From contig CAJWBH010000003.1 in assembly GCA_913019975.1 (NCBI GenBank), positions 62,001 to 126,000 on the forward strand: DNA of 64,000 bases, given 5' to 3'. Positions 35,820-44,002 of this stretch are shown one piece after another. Under the pieces are notes generated by a model, which was not told the DNA's origin, ran no database searches, and worked only from the letters and a program-made list of their open reading frames with translations. Origin of the DNA: Thalassolituus maritimus (lineage in GTDB: Bacteria > Pseudomonadota > Gammaproteobacteria > Pseudomonadales > Oceanobacteraceae). Made by a program: the position numbers and the translations under genes. Position 1 is the stretch's first letter, and every line of letters begins with the position of its first letter.

Positions 35820-35849
35820 TGTGGCACCAGACCTACTCTGGCTGCCACA
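35820..35849. terminator. Bidirectional terminator candidate hemN / secreted unknown
   Basis: Stem TGTGGCA-CCAG paired with CTGG-C-TGCCACA (one unpaired C), between convergent genes and overlapping the last codons of the minus-strand gene. No strong T-tract. Confidence 0.45.
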
Positions 35850-36396
35850 AACGCCAGTGGTGATCGACGTACTCAAGGTAAAGGGTCGCTTCAAAGGGCT
35901 TTTCTTCGGACTCCATAGCGCGCCTGAGAGGTCTTGCACGCCTGAAGACCGGCTCGCTGATCCAGTCTGCCAGACCGTCGACAAACCACCGAATATTTAC
36001 TTCGACAAACCATCGGGCATCGCGCTCGATCGGGTCCGTCATCGTCACCAGAGACTTTACACGCCGCGTACCGTATGGCATCCCAGTAACTGCGTCATCT
36101 AACCAGTAGTAACGCCAGGCAACGACCACACGCTTGCGCCCTTTTTCTATTTCCTCAGTCGAAATTTTCCGCTCACGCCCGATCAACTCCATGTCGAAGA
36201 GTTCCGCCAGCTGACTGGCCTCAGCGCTGCGATCTGACTGCGATAGAGTCAATGGCAAGGAAGCTGGTTTCCAGTATAAAGTTTCACCAGCGTAATCACG
36301 ATTGAGTACCTCAATCGCTGCTTCCGGACTGATATAGGGGACAGCATGTGAAGACGCACAGAAAAACAATAAAAATATCTGTAACAAAGGTTTCAT
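35833..36396 (-). CDS. Secreted protein of unknown function
   Basis: A 187-residue exported protein: signal peptide MKPLLQIFLLFFCASSHA, then a mixed alpha/beta, Trp-rich mature part (AWRYYWLDDAVTG, RWFVEVNIRWFVDG, HHWRLWQPE). I recognise no family, cofactor motif or lipobox. ATG 36396 is chosen because GGAGGT stands four bases upstream; an ATG four codons earlier has none. It stands alone between hemN (convergent) and the OlsB-like gene (divergent). Probably a periplasmic protein; function unknown. Confidence 0.65.
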   Translation of the reverse strand: MKPLLQIFLLFFCASSHAVPYISPEAAIEVLNRDYAGETLYWKPASLPLTLSQSDRSAEASQLAELFDMELIGRERKISTEEIEKGRKRVVVAWRYYWLDDAVTGMPYGTRRVKSLVTMTDPIERDARWFVEVNIRWFVDGLADWISEPVFRRARPLRRAMESEEKPFEATLYLEYVDHHWRLWQPE

Positions 36397-36528
36397 AATT
36401 ACCTCCATGCACTTAGGATAGCCGCTTTCTGACAGGCCACACGAGAGGTAAGGTTCTGCACGGAAATGTCATCCGTTTGTCACAGAACTGTTATAAATTC
36501 CGGCGTGAAAAAAGAAACAGGAAAACAC

Positions 36529-37284
36529 ATGGCACAGTCTAATGCCCAACTGAGAGCCACAGAGCCAGCAACCGGCATGGTGGCACGCATTACTTCAGAT
36601 CCGCGTGAGATTCGTCAGGCGCTTGAGCTCCGTTACCGTGTTTTTGCCGAAGACATGGGTGCCGACGTTCAAGGCGCGGACATGGGCATCGATAAAGATC
36701 GTTTCGATGACATCTGCATGCACCTGATCGTAAAGGACAACGATACCGATACCGTCGTTGCCTACAGTCGTATCCTGACCAATGACCTGGCAGCCCGCGC
36801 CGGCGGCTTCTATTCGTCTACCGAGTTTGACCTGAGTAAAGTCCTGAAACCGGGCAAGACGTACATGGAAATCGGTCGTACCTGTGTTGATCCTGATTTC
36901 CGCACGGGTGCCGCCATTGGCTATCTCTGGGGATTCCTTGCAGAGTATATGGAAGTGAACCGCATCGACTACCTGATGGGGTGTTGTTCAATTCCTGTAT
37001 CTGGTGGTTTCGAGCAGGCCAACGCCATCATGGATCATCTGCGTGAAAAACATATGACCCCTGACAACCTGCGCGCTGTTCCCAAAATTCCGGTGCCTGC
37101 GACCAATACTGAACTCGACGGTAAGTCCCTGGTTCCGTCATTGCTGAAGGCCTACCTGAGAATTGGCGTAAAAATCTGTGGTGAACCGTACCTGGATGCA
37201 GACTTCGGAGTCGCCGACGCTATGATTCTGCTGCGCCGGGAAGATATGAACTACCGCTTCCTCAGCCGCATTCTGCGCGGCTGA
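36529..37284 (+). CDS. OlsB-like GNAT N-acyltransferase (ornithine lipid synthesis)
   Basis: A 251-residue protein of the family containing L-ornithine N-alpha-acyltransferase OlsB, which makes lyso-ornithine lipid from ornithine and 3-hydroxyacyl-ACP. Signatures are LRYRVFAEDMGA, YMEIGRTCVDPDFRTG, GYLWGFLAEYM and YLMGCCSIPVSGG. It lacks the extra PlsC-type domain of bifunctional OlsF, and no olsA follows directly; acyltransferase genes at 43.1 and 50.7 kb are possible partners. ATG 36529 has CAGGA upstream; an earlier in-frame ATG (36466) has no such site. The related haemolysin-like COG3176 proteins cannot be fully excluded. Confidence 0.75.
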   Translation: MAQSNAQLRATEPATGMVARITSDPREIRQALELRYRVFAEDMGADVQGADMGIDKDRFDDICMHLIVKDNDTDTVVAYSRILTNDLAARAGGFYSSTEFDLSKVLKPGKTYMEIGRTCVDPDFRTGAAIGYLWGFLAEYMEVNRIDYLMGCCSIPVSGGFEQANAIMDHLREKHMTPDNLRAVPKIPVPATNTELDGKSLVPSLLKAYLRIGVKICGEPYLDADFGVADAMILLRREDMNYRFLSRILRG

Positions 37285-37291
37285 AGAATCC

Positions 37292-37320
37292 GACAGTGGG
37301 GCTAATTGCCCCCTGTCTTT
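37292..37320. terminator. Terminator between olsB-like gene and GGDEF gene
   Basis: Ten-base-pair stem GACAG-T-GGGGC / GCCCC-CTGTC with one bulged T and loop TAATT, followed by TTTCAATT. Between convergent genes; mainly serves the plus strand. Confidence 0.75.
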
Positions 37321-38258
37321 CAATTGGTCATCAACGACCGGATAGAAGCAAGATCAACCGTCTCGCTGTAACGATTGCGCCCGCCTGCTTTAGCCGCATA
37401 CAAGGCTTCATCTGCTGCTTCAATCAAGGCTTCCATACTGTCAGACGAAGACGGCTCTGCCCATGCCAGTCCCATGCTTACCGTCAGAATATCACTGGTA
37501 TCCGACGCTTCGTGAGGCATGGCTGCTTCTGTCAGTGAAGAACGGATTCGATCCGCCACCACTTTCATGCCATCAAAATGAATGGATGGCAGAACCACCG
37601 CGAATTCTTCACCGCCAAAGCGGGCGACCAGATCCCGCGGGCGCTGCGCCTGCTCTTTCAGCGTCGCTGCTACTTTCTGCAGACAGTGATCGCCCTCAAG
37701 GTGACCATAGTGGTCGTTAAACGCTTTGAAATGATCGATATCCACCATGATCAGGCCGATATTGCCGCCCTCACGCTTCGCTCGCAGCCATTCGGCTTTC
37801 AGAAAATCATCGAAATAGCGGCGGTTTGCGATACCAGTCAGGCCATCAGTAACAGACAATGATTCCAGACGCTGCATTTCTTTGCGCGCTGCCAATAACT
37901 GATCAATCCGGAGACGGCACAGTTGAGAATTAAGCGGCTTACGCAGATACGCATCAGCACCTGCACCCAGTGAAGAGATTTCCACATCGTCATCATCAGG
38001 GCCCATCACAATCAGACCGATCTGACGGGTTTCAGGGTCCTGCTTCCAATAATGGCAGAAGCGCGACAATTGCTGTCCGGTAAAATTCTGATCTACGACT
38101 AACAGGTCTGGCTTGCGGTCTGGTTGATCGATCCAGTAATCCAGTTGCTCCTGATTCATCGCGCTTACCAGCGATACTTGCTTACCCAGCGCTTCACCAA
38201 GCTGAGCCTGCACAGACAGAGTCTCATCTGCAATTAAAATAATGGGTTCTGTTGCCAT
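37320..38258 (-). CDS. Response-regulator diguanylate cyclase (REC-GGDEF)
   Basis: A 312-residue cytosolic protein: receiver domain (about 5-120, phospho-acceptor Asp56 in LLVVDQNFTG, Lys in YLRKPLN) followed by GGDEF (about 135-300) with an intact GGEEF active site (215-219) and an inhibitory I-site RPRD (206-209) at the canonical spacing. It should make c-di-GMP from GTP under phosphorylation control, with product inhibition. The partner kinase is not adjacent. It is divergent from the Bax-like lipoprotein and PilZ-like genes. GGAA precedes the ATG. Confidence 0.93.
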   Translation of the reverse strand: MATEPIILIADETLSVQAQLGEALGKQVSLVSAMNQEQLDYWIDQPDRKPDLLVVDQNFTGQQLSRFCHYWKQDPETRQIGLIVMGPDDDDVEISSLGAGADAYLRKPLNSQLCRLRIDQLLAARKEMQRLESLSVTDGLTGIANRRYFDDFLKAEWLRAKREGGNIGLIMVDIDHFKAFNDHYGHLEGDHCLQKVAATLKEQAQRPRDLVARFGGEEFAVVLPSIHFDGMKVVADRIRSSLTEAAMPHEASDTSDILTVSMGLAWAEPSSSDSMEALIEAADEALYAAKAGGRNRYSETVDLASIRSLMTN

Positions 38259-38592
38259 ATTCCGGTGCCCCGACCGTTGTCCAAGTTAGGCTGGTCTGAG
38301 TCGCAAAACCGTTCACTGTCTGCACTGAAAACTCTCAAACCTGCCTTGAATATTATCGGCCAGCATATCGTATTCTTGCGCCTTGTTAATAAAATTTAAC
38401 GTTTAATTACTGGACGCCAGTTAAATTAAAAGTTAAGCACTTTTTTCCGTCAGGATATTGTCAACCTTAACCCGATTTGTCCTATTCCGGGCCCCAGCAG
38501 TGACTTGCAGAAGGCCATTGTTACAGGCACCTTCAACCCCCACAGAGGAACCTGATAAACTAAGTTCATGTTTTTAAGAGGAGTTTCTCCCT
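38259..38592. promoter_or_regulatory. Divergent region GGDEF gene / Bax-like lipoprotein
   Basis: 334 bp. The centre is strongly AT-rich and holds an imperfect inverted repeat TTTAATT-ACTGG-ACG-CCAGT-TA-AATTAAA (38402-38430), flanked by further TTAA repeats (AATTTAAC, AGTTAAGC). It may bind a regulator. The ribosome-binding site of the lipoprotein gene (AGAGGAG) closes the region. Nothing else recognised. Confidence 0.35.
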
Positions 38593-39387
38593 ATGTTCGT
38601 ACGTACGATCTGTCTGTATGGCCTCGTGATAGCGGCATTTCTATTTTCCGGATGCAGCAATCAACCCGATGTCGCAACAGACTTCACCGTGGATAAAACG
38701 ATCAGCAAAGAGAAACTCCCGGACTTTTCTTCATACACCAATGTCAAAGAAAAGAAGCAGGCCTTCTTCTCATTTATCGAACGCCTGGCAGATGAAGCGA
38801 ACCGGGAGATTATGGCCGAACGTTCAGCCCTTCTCGCTATAAAGGAGTATGGGAAGTACGACGAGCTGGATGACAAAGCGAACGAATTTTTGCAGACGTT
38901 GGCCGCAAAGTACCGACTCGAGGACGTAAAAGAGACCAGTAAGCTGATAGAACGCCTGTTAGTGCGCGTAGCTCCGGTCCCGCCAAGCCTCGCCATGGCG
39001 CAGGCAGCCAACGAATCGGCCTGGGGAACTTCAAGGTTTGCCGTGAAAGGTAACAATCTGTTTGGTCAGTGGTGCTTCAGCAAGGGCTGCGGTATTGTGC
39101 CTGAGCAGCGAGCAGGCGATGCATTTCACGAAGTGGCTTCTTTCAAAAGTCCGTACGCCAGCGTGCGCAGCTACATGTTGAACATTAACCGCCATGACGC
39201 GTATCGCGAATTACGCCGCATCCGCTCAGAAGCAATGAAAAGCAAAGGCTTTGCCAGCGGCACTGTGGTCGCAGGTGGGCTCGAAAGTTATTCCGAACGA
39301 GGCCATGAATACATAGATGAAGTGCGCAGCATGATCAGATTCAACAAATTGGGAAAGTACGATCAGCCGGAAACCTCAGATTCATGA
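38593..39387 (+). CDS. Bax-like glucosaminidase lipoprotein
   Basis: A 264-residue lipoprotein (lipobox LFSGC, lipidated Cys21) with a helical spacer and a C-terminal glucosaminidase domain of the Bax/FlgJ-like type. Visible are MAQAANESAWGTSRFA, in which the Glu is the likely catalytic acid, NNLFGQWCF, and GLESYSERGHEYIDEVR. It probably cleaves peptidoglycan at the inner face of the outer membrane, or acts as a Bax-type protein. The domain is complete. Its stop overlaps the start of the PilZ-like gene (ATGA), an unusual coupling of a wall hydrolase with a possible c-di-GMP receptor. Confidence 0.82.
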   Translation: MFVRTICLYGLVIAAFLFSGCSNQPDVATDFTVDKTISKEKLPDFSSYTNVKEKKQAFFSFIERLADEANREIMAERSALLAIKEYGKYDELDDKANEFLQTLAAKYRLEDVKETSKLIERLLVRVAPVPPSLAMAQAANESAWGTSRFAVKGNNLFGQWCFSKGCGIVPEQRAGDAFHEVASFKSPYASVRSYMLNINRHDAYRELRRIRSEAMKSKGFASGTVVAGGLESYSERGHEYIDEVRSMIRFNKLGKYDQPETSDS

Positions 39388-39719
39388 CAGAGTCACATAT
39401 CGAGGTCACGCTGTTTCGTCATCACTGGCTTCCTCTGAAGCGACGCAGTATCTCAGGCACAGTAACCTGGCTTTCCACCGACGGCATAACAGTCATAAGC
39501 CAGGGGCAATTGCCAATTGGCGCACGGGTCAACCTGACAATTTCCGCTGCAGAACATGAATTGAAGAATATCCCGGCTCAGATCGTTCGAGCGGAGCCCG
39601 GAGCACAGGGCAGTCGTTACAGCCTCCGCTTCCATAAAGAGCGACTTTTACAGCACGACGGCGATATCACCCTGAGATTATTGGGGTACCTGGCAAGCCA
39701 GAATATCCGGCCAGGCTAA
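39384..39719 (+). CDS. PilZ-like domain protein
   Basis: A 111-residue cytosolic protein with the length and strand pattern of a single PilZ domain. LKRRSISGTVTWLSTDGI supplies an RxxxxG-type basic segment and a poor version of the (D/N)-x-S-x-x-G motif (WLSTDG); GARVNLTI and YSLRFHKE fit later strands. c-di-GMP binding is therefore uncertain. It is coupled to the Bax-like gene and lies 37 bp before ackA. A tie between second messenger and wall remodelling is inferred from context only. Confidence 0.5.
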   Translation: MTESHIEVTLFRHHWLPLKRRSISGTVTWLSTDGITVISQGQLPIGARVNLTISAAEHELKNIPAQIVRAEPGAQGSRYSLRFHKERLLQHDGDITLRLLGYLASQNIRPG

Positions 39720-39756
39720 CCCCGACTCAACATACGGACAGGAGATATAAACACCG

Positions 39757-40941
39757 ATGGAAGGCTCGGTACTGGTAGTTAACTGTGGCAGCTCCTCTCT
39801 CAAGCTTGCCCTATACAATAACGCTGAAGAAACTAACCCGGTTATAGAGGCTAATGCCGACCGCCTGGGAACAGAACAAGCCTCGTTGTCAGTCTCGGGG
39901 GAGATTGAACTTCAGACCTCGGGTAGCATGGATCACAGTGCCGCACTGACAACATTCATCAAGGCCGCGGAAGCTCAGTTGAAAGGGCTCAGAGGTATTG
40001 GACACCGGGTTGTCCATGGCGGCGAATCTTTTATCCAGAGCTGTACCCTGGATCAGGAAACCATTGTAGAACTCAAGAAAGTGTCTGGACTAGCACCACT
40101 GCATAACCCGATGAACCTTATGGGAATCGAACTCTGCGGCGAATTACTCCCGGGCGTGCCCAACGTTGCTGTGTTTGATACCGCATTTCACCAGACCATC
40201 CCTGAGTCTACGTACCTCTATGCCGTACCCTATGCCTGGTACAAAGATTACGGTGTCCGCCGTTACGGTTTTCACGGTACAAGTTATCGGTTTGTTGCTG
40301 CTGAAACCGCGCGCCGGTTAAAGCAGTCGCCCGAAGACCTCAATCTGATCATTGCTCACTTAGGGAATGGCTGCAGTGCCTGCGCAATCCGCCAGGGTCA
40401 GTCCGTTGATACGACCATGGGGCTGACTCCTCTTGAAGGCCTGGTTATGGGCACACGCAGTGGTGATATTGACCCAGGGCTGATTGAATTTATGAGTAAG
40501 GCCGCGGAGCAGCCACTCGATGACTTGATGACTTCGCTCAACCGGGAAAGCGGTCTGTTAGGACTTTCCGGTGGGCTCAGCAACGACATGCGGACTCTTC
40601 TTGAAGCGGAATCTGAGGGGGATGAAGCCGCGCGACGTGCGATCGATGCATTCTGCTTCCGTACTGCCCGTCACCTAGCTGCACTCAGCACCAACTTCAC
40701 GCACACCGATGCAGTCGTATTCACCGGCGGCATTGGCGAGCATTCGGCCAACATTCGGCAGCGCATTCTGGCGTGCTGGAAGAACATTCCGTATCGTCTC
40801 AATAGCGAATTTAACCAATCGAACGGCAACGAAACCGGGCGAATCAGTGAACAGGGCACCCCCTTGGTCATGGTAGTTCCCACCGACGAAGAGCGCATGA
40901 TCGCGCAGGACACATACAGGCTGACATCTGACCATGATTAA
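39757..40941 (+). CDS. ackA: Acetate kinase
   Basis: A 394-residue enzyme that interconverts acetate plus ATP with acetyl phosphate plus ADP. Family signatures: VLVVNCGSSSLKLALYN at the N-terminus, GHRVVHGG, FDTAFHQT, YGFHGTSYRFV, AHLGNGCSAC and TGGIGEHSANIR. GGAGATAT precedes the ATG. Its last eight bases overlap the start of pta, the normal ackA-pta order. With acs elsewhere in the window the cell has both the low-affinity reversible and the high-affinity acetate routes. Confidence 0.97.
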   Translation: MEGSVLVVNCGSSSLKLALYNNAEETNPVIEANADRLGTEQASLSVSGEIELQTSGSMDHSAALTTFIKAAEAQLKGLRGIGHRVVHGGESFIQSCTLDQETIVELKKVSGLAPLHNPMNLMGIELCGELLPGVPNVAVFDTAFHQTIPESTYLYAVPYAWYKDYGVRRYGFHGTSYRFVAAETARRLKQSPEDLNLIIAHLGNGCSACAIRQGQSVDTTMGLTPLEGLVMGTRSGDIDPGLIEFMSKAAEQPLDDLMTSLNRESGLLGLSGGLSNDMRTLLEAESEGDEAARRAIDAFCFRTARHLAALSTNFTHTDAVVFTGGIGEHSANIRQRILACWKNIPYRLNSEFNQSNGNETGRISEQGTPLVMVVPTDEERMIAQDTYRLTSDHD

Positions 40942-43048
40942 TATTTTCATCGCCCCGACCGATACTGAAAGCGGCTTGACAACCATCAGCCTTGGCCTGA
41001 TTCAGGCCCTCGATGCTCAGGGCCTGAAAGTCGGCTTTGTGAAACCGATCGCCCCAGGTTCTTCGGCCAACGAACGCTCCACTCAGCTCATCCGCAGTGT
41101 TCTCCACCTCGACACCCCAGAACCGATGGCACTGGCGGATGTTCAGCAGTCGGTCAGTAATGGCATGCTGGATCGCACTCTGGAGGATGCCGTCGGCCTT
41201 CACGCTCAGGTGGCCGAAGGCTGCGATGTGGTGATCATCGAAGGTCTGGTACCAGACCGGAGCGAGCCCTATACCGCCAAACTTAATGTTGAAATTGCCA
41301 AAGCCATGGGTGCCGACATTTTGCTGGTCACCAGTGCAGAGGGCAAAAGTGCCAGCCAGATCCGTTCAGACCTGAAGCTACAGGTCGGTCTCTTTGGCGG
41401 TAAAAAAGCCAGCATGATGGGCTGTATTATCAACAAAGCCGGTGCACCGGATATTCATGGCGCTCTGCCCACCTCGGAGGAGTCTCCGGCGGACATGCCG
41501 CCGGCAGGCTGTAGCGCCAAAGAATGCGAGCAGATTAGTATTGATGACTGCCCTGTGCTCGGCGTCATTCCATGGCAGGCTGACCTGCTCAGCCCACGCA
41601 CGCTTGATATTGCCCGCGCACTGAACGCAGACGTTATCAGTGAGGGGGACATTGATCAGCGACGCGTGGCGCGCATTACTCTTTGCGCCCGCACACTGAC
41701 CAATATGATCGACCACCTTCGCCCGGGAACTCTGGTTGTGACCCCAGGGGATCGCGATGACATTATTGTCGCAAGTGCAATGGCCGCGACTAATGGCACC
41801 CCTCTCGCTGGCCTGTTGCTGACATCGGGGTACACACCAACCGATGCCTTGCACAACCTGTGCGAGCGCGCATGGCAAACCGGCCTCCCCGTTCTGAGTG
41901 TTGAAAGCGACAGTTACTCCACCGCCCGCGCCCTGACCCACATGGATACGCACGTTCCGGTTGATGACACCGAGCGGGTTAAGCGCATCATGAATGCGGT
42001 ATCCCAGCATCTTGATGTTGAAACATTGTCAGAACGTATCGGCGCGCCACATACACCGCGCCTGAGCCCGGCGGCTTTCCGTCACCAGCTGGTGTCTCAT
42101 GCCAGAGCCAATAAGCGCCGGATCGTGCTCCCGGAAGGTGAAGAACCAAGAACCATTGCTGCTGCAGCCATCTGTCAGAGCCGCGGCATTGCCAACTGCA
42201 TTCTGCTCGGCAACGAGGAGAGCGTGCGTCAGGTTGCACGCGCGCAGGAAGTTGAGCTTCCCGATGATCTCAGCATCGTAAATCCGGACGACGTCCGCGA
42301 TCAGTACGTTGCAGGCATGGTTGAACGCCGCAAGCATAAGAACCTGACAGAACCCATGGCACTCGCTCAGCTCGAGGACAACGTCGTGCTCGGCACCATG
42401 ATGCTGGCACAGGATGAAGTTGATGGGCTGGTGTCCGGCGCCATCCATACAACGGCGAATACGATCCGCCCTGCTCTGCAGCTGATCAAAACAGCCCCGA
42501 ACGCCAAGCTTGTCTCTTCTGTGTTCTTTATGGGTCTGCCAGATCAGGTTCTCGTCTACGGTGACTGTGCTGTAAACCCGGATCCCGGCCCGGAAGAGCT
42601 GGCGGATATCGCGATTCAGAGCGCTGAATCGGCCATGCAGATGAATATACCGGTACGGATCGCCATGCTGTCATACTCGACAGGCGAATCCGGGAGCGGC
42701 GCCGATGTAGAGAAAGTCCGTGAGGCTACGGCCATCGTACGTGAGCGCCGTCCTGATCTGGTAGTTGATGGGCCTTTGCAATATGATGCGGCCACCACCG
42801 CCAGCGTTGCCAAGAGTAAGGCGCCGGACAGCCCCGTCGCAGGACAGGCAACCGTGCTGATATTCCCGGATCTGAACACAGGTAATACGACCTATAAAGC
42901 GGTGCAGCGAAGTGCCAACGTCATCAGTATCGGACCGATGCTGCAGGGCCTCGCGAAACCGGTAAATGACCTGTCACGAGGTGCTCTGGTAGAAGACATT
43001 GTCTACACCATCGCCCTGACAGCGATTCAGTCCCAACATCAGAAATAA
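40934..43048 (+). CDS. pta: Phosphate acetyltransferase
   Basis: A 704-residue long-form Pta, close to the E. coli length. An N-terminal P-loop-like regulatory domain (INIFIAPTDTESGLTT), a central DRTGG domain, and a C-terminal PTA_PTB catalytic domain (from about residue 385: RIVLPEGEEPRTIAAA, GLVSGAIHTTANTIRPALQ, SVFFMGLPDQVLVYGDCAVNPDP). It converts acetyl-CoA and phosphate to acetyl phosphate and CoA. Overlaps ackA by eight bases; the next acyltransferase gene follows after ten bases and is probably co-transcribed. Confidence 0.97.
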   Translation: MINIFIAPTDTESGLTTISLGLIQALDAQGLKVGFVKPIAPGSSANERSTQLIRSVLHLDTPEPMALADVQQSVSNGMLDRTLEDAVGLHAQVAEGCDVVIIEGLVPDRSEPYTAKLNVEIAKAMGADILLVTSAEGKSASQIRSDLKLQVGLFGGKKASMMGCIINKAGAPDIHGALPTSEESPADMPPAGCSAKECEQISIDDCPVLGVIPWQADLLSPRTLDIARALNADVISEGDIDQRRVARITLCARTLTNMIDHLRPGTLVVTPGDRDDIIVASAMAATNGTPLAGLLLTSGYTPTDALHNLCERAWQTGLPVLSVESDSYSTARALTHMDTHVPVDDTERVKRIMNAVSQHLDVETLSERIGAPHTPRLSPAAFRHQLVSHARANKRRIVLPEGEEPRTIAAAAICQSRGIANCILLGNEESVRQVARAQEVELPDDLSIVNPDDVRDQYVAGMVERRKHKNLTEPMALAQLEDNVVLGTMMLAQDEVDGLVSGAIHTTANTIRPALQLIKTAPNAKLVSSVFFMGLPDQVLVYGDCAVNPDPGPEELADIAIQSAESAMQMNIPVRIAMLSYSTGESGSGADVEKVREATAIVRERRPDLVVDGPLQYDAATTASVAKSKAPDSPVAGQATVLIFPDLNTGNTTYKAVQRSANVISIGPMLQGLAKPVNDLSRGALVEDIVYTIALTAIQSQHQK

Positions 43049-43058
43049 GGTATCTGAC

Positions 43059-43943
43059 ATGCCACCGATCGTAACCGGCATTATTGCAAGCCTGCTGCTT
43101 TTGATTAACACCCTGTTCTGGGCGTGCTTACTGTTTCCACTGACCTTCCTGAAAGTGATCATTCCAGTCGCTCCGGTACGTAAGCTCCTTACCTACCTAC
43201 TGGCAGCTGTCGCCAATGCCTGGATCAGCTGCAACTCAGGCTGGATGACCCTGACCCAGAAAATGAACTGGACAATAGAGCGCCCCGATAACCTGAGCCG
43301 AAACGGCTGGTATTTCGTTCTGAGTAATCACCAGAGTTGGGTCGATATTCTGGTTCTCCAGCACACGCTGAATCGCCGTATCCCCCTGCTGAAATTCTTC
43401 CTCAAGCAGGAACTGATTAAGGTGCCTATTATGGGCGCGGCCTGGTGGGCACTCGACTTCCCGTTTATGAAGCGCTACAGCAAAGAGTACCTGGCGAAAC
43501 ACCCGGAAATGAAGGGTAAAGACCTGGATACAACACGCGCGGCCTGTGAAAAGTTCAAAGACATGCCAACCAGCGTGATGAATTTTCTCGAAGGCACACG
43601 CTTTACTCAGAAGAAGCATGACGAAACCGGCTCGCCTTTCAAGCACCTGCTGAAGCCCAAAGCGGGTGGCATGGCATTCGCCATGAGCGCTATGGGTGAT
43701 CAGTTCCAGTCAATCCTGGACGTGACTATCAACTACCCGGATGGCATTCCAACGTTCTGGGATTTTATGCAGGGAAAAATGCCACGCTGTGATGTGATAG
43801 TCGAAGAGAAGCCGATTCCAGCCGAATTGATTAACGGTGACTACGAGACAGACGACAGCTACCGCCTGCACTTTCAGCAATGGGTACAGAAGCTCTGGGA
43901 AGAGAAAGATGCCCGCCTGGAAGCACTGCGCAACCGCCAGTAG
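43059..43943 (+). CDS. PlsC-family acyltransferase (YihG-like)
   Basis: A 294-residue membrane acyltransferase of the lysophosphatidate acyltransferase superfamily, closest in layout to YihG/LCLAT-type proteins. It has an N-terminal membrane helix (about 5-30), HX4D motif NHQSWVD (His91, Asp96), a FLEGTRFT variant of the FPEGTR motif, and KHLLKPKAGGM. Expected to transfer an acyl chain to lysophosphatidic acid or a related lipid at the inner membrane. It is third in the ackA-pta unit, linking acetyl metabolism and lipid synthesis by position only. It could also supply the O-acylation step missing next to the OlsB-like gene. Confidence 0.82.
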   Translation: MPPIVTGIIASLLLLINTLFWACLLFPLTFLKVIIPVAPVRKLLTYLLAAVANAWISCNSGWMTLTQKMNWTIERPDNLSRNGWYFVLSNHQSWVDILVLQHTLNRRIPLLKFFLKQELIKVPIMGAAWWALDFPFMKRYSKEYLAKHPEMKGKDLDTTRAACEKFKDMPTSVMNFLEGTRFTQKKHDETGSPFKHLLKPKAGGMAFAMSAMGDQFQSILDVTINYPDGIPTFWDFMQGKMPRCDVIVEEKPIPAELINGDYETDDSYRLHFQQWVQKLWEEKDARLEALRNRQ

Positions 43944-43964
43944 TAGCTAGCTAGTAGCTGCCGG

Positions 43965-44002
43965 AAAACGTCAGTCAGCCCTGTGTGACTGACTGGCGTT
44001 TT
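43965..44002. terminator. Strong bidirectional terminator overlapping the GGDEF gene end
   Basis: Fourteen-base-pair stem AAAACGTCAGTCAG / CTGACTGGCGTTTT (one G-U pair) with a ten-base loop. A-tract and T-tract flank it, so it can stop transcription both ways. The last codons and stop of the minus-strand GGDEF gene lie inside it. Confidence 0.85.

Noticed and set aside
43941-43960. TAGTAGCTAGCTAGTAGC as a repeat element
   Set aside because: Short tandem TAGC just after a stop codon; likely simple sequence supplying stop codons in several frames.
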